DNA of 64,000 nt from the NCBI GenBank assembly GCA_003427395.1, contig BFEA01000313.1:199238-263237 (forward strand), in the 5' to 3' direction. Under the pieces are notes generated by a model, which did no database searches, was not told the DNA's origin, and worked only from the letters and a program-made list of their open reading frames with translations. Each line of letters opens with the position of its first letter. The stretch's first letter is position 1. Shown here in pieces: positions 56,593-64,000 of the stretch. Both the position numbers and the translations under genes were made by a program. Source of the DNA: Chara braunii (Eukaryota; Streptophyta; Charophyceae; Charales; Characeae).

Positions 56593-58164
56593 GGGAAAAG
56601 GGGAAAAAACCCACCTTAGAGTTCGTTCTTGCAACCCCATAAAGGAGCCTACTATACAGCTCTTTGTCTATGAACGAGGCTCCTTGGTTTACAATTTTAG
56701 CGGCATGATTCACATCATCATACTAGGTAGGGATGAGGCTAAAAAGGAGGTCTATCGTGTTTTTCCTCATCGGATCTTTATCAGTAATCAGCTCATAATC
56801 ATTGTGGACAGAGGAACGCGGGATGGATCGGCAGCTGTTTGCGAAGCGGTAAGTCACGCCTGCAGCTGATACCCTAGTAACTGACCTCGGAGAGGCTTGA
56901 CGGTGTGACTTCGTCGGAAGTGGTCCCCTTCGGCGTTAGGGTAGCCGGGGATTTTGACGGCAGGGAAAGGGATCAGTTGGAGGCGGAAGGTCACACCACG
57001 TCTACAGGGGCACATCGTGCTGCTTTCTGTTCCGTTTCTGGTTGGTCGTTTGTTTGGTTGGCTAGTCGATGTTTCTTGGTCCTTTTTCTCTCTCCCACTC
57101 CCGTTCTTTTGTCCACTCGCTTCAGGGGTTGTAGACTCGTTTACTGGCCTGGAAAGGTAGGAGCTCTCTTCGAGTATTCGTTGCAATTTGTTGGTGTATT
57201 TTGCGGAGACGCATATGCTGACTCGGAAGATCCATCTCTCCGAGTTTCGAGTGCTTGCTGGTCGTGAGACGGCGGCATGTGGGAGGGTAAGGAAAAACCG
57301 AGAATATCGTTGAATTTGGGGGCCGTACCGCGCTGCACAGACCCTGCCTGTCTGCTTTTGGCTCTCAATTCGGGCGAGATTGACGGGAAGGAGTACTGTT
57401 GATGCTGTTGACTTACGGAGTTTCATTTCATTTCATGTCATATATATAGGTCGGTCGTCAGAAAGAAAGAAGATAGCAAATATGTACTGCGTATTATCGT
57501 CGTCGTCTCGTCGCCCCATGCTCCTTACAGAGTCCCGCGAGACTTGTATCCTTCGGTTGCAACACGATCTTGCTCACTCCTAGTACCCTCTCCCCCCGAA
57601 TAGAACGCCTGTGTCATTATATAGCGGCATTTGGGCTACGTTGCGGTTCAAATACAACGATAATGACCGGGCGGTCCATTCGGGTGACGACGGTGGTGCC
57701 GGATTGCGGAAGCTATTCCGATACCGGCTGTCTCACCTGCCATCTTTTCTTAATTTGACATGCATCGACAAGTGGTCGGTCATCATGACCTACTTTTATT
57801 ATACGCGCGCGCTCACGATTGATCTCTTCACGCGACTGATGGTGGAGATCTATTTACAGTATTTTCGGTCGGTTGGTCCAGGCCGACGTGTCGTTAGCAC
57901 GGCTTTGTTTGTCGTCCTCGTGCGTTGGGGCTATGTATAACGGAACTGCGGCAGCAGAAAACCTCTAGCCGCATTCCTTTTTCCAATCATCTCTAGTTTT
58001 CACTAGAGGTTAGACTACTCACCTCGTAGGCCGAAGGCGGCGTCATACGTCTACGCTTTGGGTAGTTCACGACCTTGTTCGAGCCGATGCTGAAGTAAGT
58101 CCGAATCCAGATCCCGTCAGTAGAAAGGGACAGCTGATGCAGTCAATAGAAAGGCAGTGGGGAT
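56593..58164. other. No supported gene
   Basis: Unique-looking sequence. Frames on both strands are under 200 codons, without motifs or an agreed strand. Confidence 0.45.
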
Positions 58165-58338
58165 GGACTAACAGGCCCAGCTCAGTTGGGACGCTCATGA
58201 ACTTCTGAAACGCAGACGTAAGTTCGAATCCAGATGATGGAACTAGTCGAATACATTTTTGAATTACCTGGGGCTGGTCAATTTGACGATGATACTATAT
58301 CCCAAGGTTGTCGCCCTTTCAGAAAAAAAGAAAAGGGA
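58165..58338 (+). mobile_element. tRNA-derived SINE-like copy 2
   Basis: A-box-like CCAGCTCAGTTGGGACGC at 58177-58194 and B-box GTTCGAATCC at 58222-58231. The shared body includes GAATTACCTGGGGCTGG and GACGATGATACTAT, and the A-rich tail starts near 58319. The A-box is better preserved than in copy 1. Confidence 0.75.
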
Positions 58339-58429
58339 ACATAATGGGGATGTGAAAACGCGAATGGCCGCAGTTCAAACAGGCACACGAAGTGGAAAAC
58401 TCGAATGGAATGTGTTTGACGTGGAACCT

Positions 58430-58510
58430 TTTTGATGATTGACTGATTGTTTAGTTGGTCGAGCGTTGTGTTTGATGATGGATCAATTGATTGATTGATT
58501 GATTGATTTC
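58430..58510. repeat. (GATT)n-type tetranucleotide repeat
   Basis: Imperfect TGATTGATTGATT runs. Confidence 0.9.
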
Positions 58511-59119
58511 GGGATTGTGTCGGTGGCCGAGCTGCTTTGCCCTTGTAGTGAGCAACGTAGCTGATGTGCGAACCCGTCGCTTTGTGTTACTTGTACGTGT
58601 TATATGCATCCCCGTTCATTTAACGTGGGGTCGGGTCTTTGGCCGGGCCGGCAACATTCTTGGGGAGCCATTCAGTCCCCTGAAAAATCTGGGAGGTTGC
58701 CCCGACCTCTGGGCTAACCCCCCTTTCGTCCATGAATTTTCGATGCGATTTAGGATGTCTTTTTTCCAAATAGTAAAATACGAAGGAAAACTACCAAAAT
58801 CGACGTTCTTTCTGTGCATTGCGAACATGTGTTTCTTGTGGAGTTATGTATAGCGAACATGACATCACGCGCACAAACACACGTCCTCTCTCTCTCTCTG
58901 TGTCAGTCCTTGCGGACTGTCGGGGTTCAACCTCCTTACGAGTCGGTGAAAGTTCGTCGAAAGTCTCGCACAGCCATGCTTTGTTTTTCGAAGTTGTGTG
59001 TAGCGAACACGATAAAATACACAAAACACCCTCATTTCACGCGCGCGTTGGGTGAGTGCCCGGCATGACACAGTCCGCCTCCAAGGCGTGCAAAAGGGGA
59101 GGGGTGCGAGAGAGAGAGA

Positions 59120-59500
59120 TCGGTTGATTGTTTGATTGTTGGTCGATTGAAATGTCGATTGATTGTTGGTACGATTGAAATGTTGATTGATTGTTGGTAC
59201 GATTGAAATGTTGATTGATTGTTGGTACGATTGAAATGTTGATTGTTGATTGATTGTTGGTACGATTGAAATGTTGATTGATTGTTGGTACGATTGAAAT
59301 GTGGATTGATTGTTGGTATGATTGAAATGTTGATTGATTGTTGGATGATTGAAATGTTGATCGGTCGATGGAAATATTGATTGTTTGATTGCTGGTCGAT
59401 TGAAATATCGGTTGATGATTGATTGTTAATTGGTAAAGTGATGACGGATTGTTTGATTGACTGATTGTTGATTGATTGATTGATTGATCGGTTGATTGAT
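59120..59500. repeat. 28-bp minisatellite within GATT-rich DNA
   Basis: Units start GTTGGTACGATTGAAATG at 59165, 59193, 59221, 59257, 59285 and 59313 (variant), plus a GTTGGATG variant near 59340, then degrade into (GATT)n to 59500. The Asn/Gln/Ser-rich minus frame across it is a repeat by-product. Confidence 0.9.
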
Positions 59501-61690
59501 TTACTATTATTATCATGATTTTGCTCTCCTCGATACCCTCTTCCCCGTCCCCCCCCGCTCAAAAAGAAGAAGAAAGAAATTCCTTTCGGCTTTTTTGTGC
59601 CCTGGGCGGGTTGGGGGGGCCTGTCCCACAACCCCCCTTGCCCAGTCCTACCCTCGGGGTCTATTTTTCTTTGCCTCCCTTCGGCTCTGAACGGCCTACT
59701 TAGGGTTTGCAAGGGCTTCCGGAATGTAGAAACTCTGAAATACAATCTACGTTCTTGCGTGTGTGAAGGGATCTCTACTAGATACGTTCAAGAAGCGTGC
59801 GTAAGCGTTTGTCATGAATCGAGGGAAACCTAAGCTTACGAGTGTGGGACTGGTTGACGTGAACAGTCGATGGTGATATGGTTGGTGGGATGGACGTGAG
59901 GAGTTTCTTGTTGATTCTTGGATCGAGGGAAAGGAAAGAAATGGGTGCCCCTGCCCGCGATCAGAAAGACGATCCCTCTGCCCGATCACCGCCCTGCTGT
60001 GGGGCGCTAGGTCCGGAAGCAAGGGCGTGAGCGGTTTTGCGGCGTAGGGGGCTTGGGCTTTTGGTAGAAGAACCTGCACCTTGTCGCTGTCCTCCAATCA
60101 TTCGCTGACCAATTTTTGAAACGTCCAAGTACCACCGGCCCTTTAAGACATCTCTCGGCGAAAGGTTTTTGTTCCTATCGCTGTATCCGTCCAGCCGATT
60201 CCGGGCGAGATGACTGGCAGGGGTTAATTTAGGGTTTCTTCTCTCTACTTGGCACTTCTCCTTCCAGGAAAAGAGCACAGCGAGTCTTGTGCGCCCAAGC
60301 AGCTGATAAACTCTCCGAGCACTCCGTGGAAGAAAGATCTTGCCTAGCCAATCACAGGCCGGCCTTCGGTAGAAGAGCCCGTGTGTGAGCCAGATGAACA
60401 GGAGCTCTTGACCGCTTCGGCAATAACGGTAGCATTCCACTGGGAAGTGCGGCACTGTTTCTTCCGAAAAAGTAGACGCACGCTACGGCGGCAGAGAAGC
60501 TCGAGAAATTGGTAGTTGGGGGGGGTGGAGGGGGGCTGTGCTTTCGACTTCCGTGGCTGTGGCGGGCCGAGGATCGAAGGGAAAAACACGTTGCGTTGCA
60601 TTTTGCTTGCGCCGGAAAAGAACGCGTGGGTATATGACTTGGTGTCGTTTCGGCGGCGGTTAAGATGGAATGGGAAAATCCGAGTGTGAGTGCATATGCC
60701 CTTTTAGGGTTTTTACTCAGCTACGTGTGCTCCTGTTAATGGGCCTGACTCCACTACTCTCGAATGTGCAAAACGAGAGTGAATCTTCGGCTAGAACATG
60801 GAAAATACACCGCGACGATTTTTGTCTCTTTTGCATGTCGAGAGTAGTGGAGCGAGGCCCAATGCTTCCGGCACGGTGCATTTGCGAACCAGACAGTCGT
60901 GTGAGTTTTACCGTTTTATTGGAAATGAGGTATTACACAGGCAGAATTACGAACAGGTAGGGAGGTCAAAAGTAAAGGAAAAAGAAAAGAACACAGGGAG
61001 GTGGGAGGTAGAGTTGAGGAATCCCGGAAGATTAGGTGTTCAGGCTCTCGCGGCGATGGGCCGATGCTTTATTAATTTTTGAATAGGAAATGAAGTGGTG
61101 CTTTTGAGAGGTGCTGACACAGATCGCGAATGTGGTCATGCCGTCGACAAAGGTCCTGTGTAAGGATGCGCTCCTCTTCACATCAGTAAATATTCAAAGG
61201 GGTAGTGGCGGCCATAATGCTCTCAAATCTTGCATGATACCGGCCCCGTCTCTTGATCGCGCAGGACAGGTGAGGTCAAGCGATGTAGACGAGGACATTT
61301 CATATCCTTCTTCGTACTGGGAGTACAACGGTGCAAGGTAGAAGAGACTCGCCGTGGACAGTGCAGGGAGTGCAGAGGGCTCGACATCTGTCTGTCTGTT
61401 GCTTCCTACCCTCTCCCTGCAAAGAAAAAACAGAGGCAGTGCCATCACCCGCTTGTCCTCGACGCTGCTTAGTTCATACAACATCCCTTTATTTGTCGTC
61501 CTTGTTAAACTCCCTGTCCCCCTTTTCGTTTGCCTGATTGCTACGCATGGGCATTCGCCATGCAGGCAACGGTCTCGGTTTTGTAGTGGTCTGCTCCAAG
61601 GACCCGCTGGTGGTGATTCCTTGATATCTGTTTTCTGTCCTGCTCCAGTTTGTGTTTCCCGAGACTGCGTGTTGGCCGGGTCCGCTTGCC
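59501..61690. other. No supported gene
   Basis: The longest candidate is a 164-codon minus frame (60455-59961) with a basic C-terminus. It has no recognisable family and no splice context I can defend, so it is not called. Confidence 0.45.
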
Positions 61691-61698
61691 CTGCATGT

Positions 61699-62040
61699 GA
61701 CCGTTTTTCCTTTCTCCTCTTCGGGCGAAGAGGTCGCTGCCTGCTGAACGGTCGCGAGCGGATCGATGCCCGGGTCTTCTTGCCCTGTCTGTGATCTTTT
61801 TTCCGTTCTCTTCGGGTGAAGAGGTTGCTGCCTGCTGAAAAGTCGTGAGCGGATGGATGCCCGGGTCCTCTTGCCCTGTCTGTGACCGTTTTTCCTTACT
61901 GGCGAAGAGGTCGCTGCCTGCTGAAGAGTCGCAAGCGGCCGATGCGCGGGTCCTCTTGCCTGTCTGTGACCATTTTTCCTTTCTCGTCTTCGGGGGAAGA
62001 GGTTGCTGCCCGGTGAAGAGTCGCGAGCGGATGGATGACA
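61699..62040. repeat. About 75-93-bp tandem repeat (four units)
   Basis: Units begin TGACCGTTTTTCC or a variant at 61699, 61792, 61882 and 61966. They share GAAGAGGTCGCTGCCTGCTGAA, GTCGCGAGCGGAT and GCCCGGGTCCTCTTGCCC. Confidence 0.9.
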
Positions 62041-62129
62041 TACCCGCCCACATCACCGGCGCCGTGTTGTCAGGGTCTCTGGAGTTGGAGGGGGTTAGCG
62101 TGCAAATAGGTGAACGTTATTGCGAACCA

Positions 62130-62305
62130 CGAACGGCTTCTCTCTGCCTTCTGCCCTCCATTTTTTTTCAATTTAATGCACGTCTACATGCCCCATCATG
62201 ACCCTTGGGTTATTTCCCGCGGCTTCTCTCTGCCCTCTGCGCTCGTTTTTTGAAGTTAATGCATGTCTAGAAGCCCAGTCACGACCCTTGGGCCATTTTT
62301 CCCAT
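62130..62305. repeat. About 85-bp tandem duplication
   Basis: CGGCTTCTCTCTGCC...TTAATGCA.GTCTA...CGACCCTTGGG occurs twice in succession. Confidence 0.85.
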
Positions 62306-62514
62306 CAGTTGCGTTTCACAACTGGATGTGTTAAAATGCGAACCATGCACGGAGGCTAACGCTCCGCTGCAGCAATACCAACTTTAGATGTGCTATCTGG
62401 GGTGAGTGGCTACGACGCCAGAATTTCACATCCACACGCTGGACTTGTCTTTCTGAACACGGGGTCTGCGCAATATGCTGGTGTCGTGGGTGGCGCTCGC
62501 AATTTCCTCAGCAG

Positions 62515-62925
62515 TGATGGTGTCATTCCCAATAGCTGCTGGCTGCTGGACGCCGTTTCTCATTCTGGACCGTGTGCCTTCCCCATGTGGATGTGTGTCG
62601 CGGATTCCTCGAACTCCGCCCTTCTGTGACAACACAGGGATGCTGTTTCTTGTATGCAATTTGCTCTGTCAGGATCACGATGCTCCAGCGATGACCTGGG
62701 CATTTAAGTGCGTAGAGGGCTGCTTGCCTCTTTTCCCTCACTGTATACGGATATTCCTCACCCTCACATTGTGTGTCCAGTTAGCCAAGAGAGAAGTCAC
62801 TTGTCATTCCTAATAGCTACATGCCGTCTCTCATTCTTGGGCTGCAGATAGCTCTGTCAGGATCACTATGATCACGTGGGCAGCCAGGTGCTTAGAGGGT
62901 TGTCCCTCTTTCCGCTTTTAGGTTA
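62515..62925. repeat. Diverged direct duplication
   Basis: GTCATTCCCAATAGCTGC, CTCTGTCAGGATCACGATG and GTGCGTAGAGGGCTG at 62520-62740 recur in the same order, shortened, at 62800-62905. Confidence 0.75.
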
Positions 62926-63218
62926 CCTGATCGGACGTCCGGGAACCCCCTGACCCGACAACCGGTCGGACGTCCTCCCCGGGCAATCTGTCCGAGCCCG
63001 AACACCAAAAAAACAAAAAAAACAAAATCTGAAAAAAAATCTGAAAAAAAAATCTGAAAAAAACTATGTTATACATAACTTTTGCCTCGGGATCATATCG
63101 AAATTCGCTGTCAAATTTAAAATAAAAAATAAAGTAAAATGAAATCCGTATTTTTTCTTTTTTTTTTGTGCTCTTATTTGCTAAAAATGGAACTGTCCGG
63201 GCCCGGGCGTCCACCGAC

Positions 63219-63244
63219 CCCCCCCCCCCCCCCCCCCCCCCCCC
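63219..63244. repeat. Poly-C run
   Basis: About 26 consecutive C on the plus strand, within sequence rich in CCCGGGCG and GGACGTCC motifs. The length may be unreliable. Confidence 0.85.
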
Positions 63245-63627
63245 GCGACTTTCCGGCCAGGACGTCCTGCCATCCGACAACTGGTAGCTTTTAAAAAAAC
63301 ATTAAAAAGATAAAATGGGGACGGCACATTTCCCAGATGGGAAGGAGGGGAAGACGTTTGAAAGTGCTGCAAAAGGCGGCCATCCTCTTGAGGAGAATAG
63401 GCAGCTACTGCTGTGAGGCACCTCTGTGGTGCCTGAATCTGAACGTCTTTTTGTCGAAGTTCGTTCAACTGCTTCTATGCATCGCTGCCAAAACATGTCC
63501 AGATTCAAGCGATTCCAATTGTTTCGGATGGTTTGGGCACATGATCTCCTACCCTCCCATGCTCTCCTCCACCCCCCCGTCCTCTCTCTCCTCCCCTGCC
63601 CAACGATGGGAGAGAAGTCCTGTGCGA

Positions 63628-63682
63628 CGGTCGCTGTGAGGGGAGTCCATTGGACGGTCGCTGTGAGGGGAGTCCATTGGTG
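63628..63682. repeat. 27-bp direct repeat (two units)
   Basis: ACGGTCGCTGTGAGGGGAGT followed by CCATTGG occurs twice back to back. Confidence 0.95.
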
Positions 63683-64000
63683 TGATTGATGGGACTCGTT
63701 CGTGACGGTATCATTCCAGAAACCAGCAGATTTTTCTCAAATGAAGTACTCGAGGGGCTCGGTATTGACTCAAAAACAAAAAGCACGGTCAATAATGTCT
63801 TCGAGTACGTGATTTTTTTTGGGTTTTTGACAGCCGCCAATCAAAAAGGGACTTGCTATTTCTCTTATCCGTGTTCCTTTATTCACAAAAAAAAAGACAA
63901 GACACAAATTAAAACATAACTTTTAAGTATACGAACATCTTTTTTTTCTTTTTTTTTTTCCTTCTCAACTTCATGTGTGGGGAAACCTTGAGCAGGTGAT

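Noticed and set aside
58165-58240. Functional tRNA gene with A and B boxes
   Set aside because: No foldable acceptor and anticodon arms are evident, and the sequence is shared with a SINE-like body and A-rich tail.
59037-59745. Asn/Gln/Ser-rich minus-strand frame of 237 codons
   Set aside because: Translation of the 28-bp/GATT minisatellite.
59961-60455. 164-codon minus-strand frame as an exon
   Set aside because: Looked slightly protein-like in the middle, but no family, no defensible splice sites and no neighbouring exon.

Overview
This is a repeat-dominated eukaryotic nuclear window, most likely from a streptophyte (land plant or charophyte alga). Three observations support that. The one clear host gene, an OST48/DDOST gene at 53919-55229, ends in the plant-style tail ...AYHK. 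A retroelement primer-binding site matches the 3' end of plant tRNA-Asp. The gene-poor sequence is packed with LTR elements, satellites and microsatellites, plus one assembly gap (N, 52461-53005). I cannot name the species; a large-genome charophyte such as Chara would fit, but that is a guess.

Layout. 1-2878 is purine/pyrimidine-rich repeat DNA ending in an LTR (family B, about 1.2 kb). From 2879 to about 35.7 kb the window is almost entirely one family of minus-strand retroelements with exceptionally long LTRs (about 5.9-7.1 kb, TGTCGGTGC...GCTCGACA). Element 1 has its 5' LTR at 5633-11566, a decayed tRNA-Asp PBS at 5612-5630, a leader, and an ORF1 pseudogene cut by a family-B LTR at 2878. 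Element 3 reads leftwards: 5' LTR 32061-26016, perfect tRNA-Asp PBS 26013-25995, leader, ORF1 (24377-23700), a CCHC gag-like ORF (23183-21813), then about 2.4 kb without coding, then a 3' LTR (19381-12301). I see no protease, RT, RNase H or integrase, so it looks like a non-autonomous LTR-gag (TR-GAG-like) element. A head-to-head LTR junction makes a large inverted repeat at 11567-13165. A further diverged LTR piece occupies 32062-35730.

35.7-40.6 kb is microsatellite and low-complexity DNA. 40587-41779 is a second family-B LTR. It abuts, at 41780-45245, a compact plus-strand series of eight small intronless reading frames with gaps of tens of bases or less, or small overlaps. The first is a distant homologue of the retroelement ORF1, two others are tandem paralogues, and five of the eight carry exactly one in-frame stop. 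45.3-51.8 kb is satellite and microsatellite DNA with one inverted LTR end (50387-50686). 51945-53227 is a TIR element with TTA target duplications (PIF/Harbinger-like). DDOST follows at 53919-55229. 55.2-64 kb holds two tRNA-derived SINE-like copies and several minisatellites, with no gene I can support.

The most unusual signal is inside the giant LTRs. They carry arrays of short inverted repeats in which the loop is conserved (around AAACTTATGGAACA) while the stem arms differ from unit to unit, yet each arm matches its own partner. Some stems show compensated changes between LTR copies. A second hairpin type (CTCGCCCG...CGGGCGAG), a double hairpin, and a 71-bp hairpin array in the diverged copy suggest these LTRs are built around structured nucleic acid.
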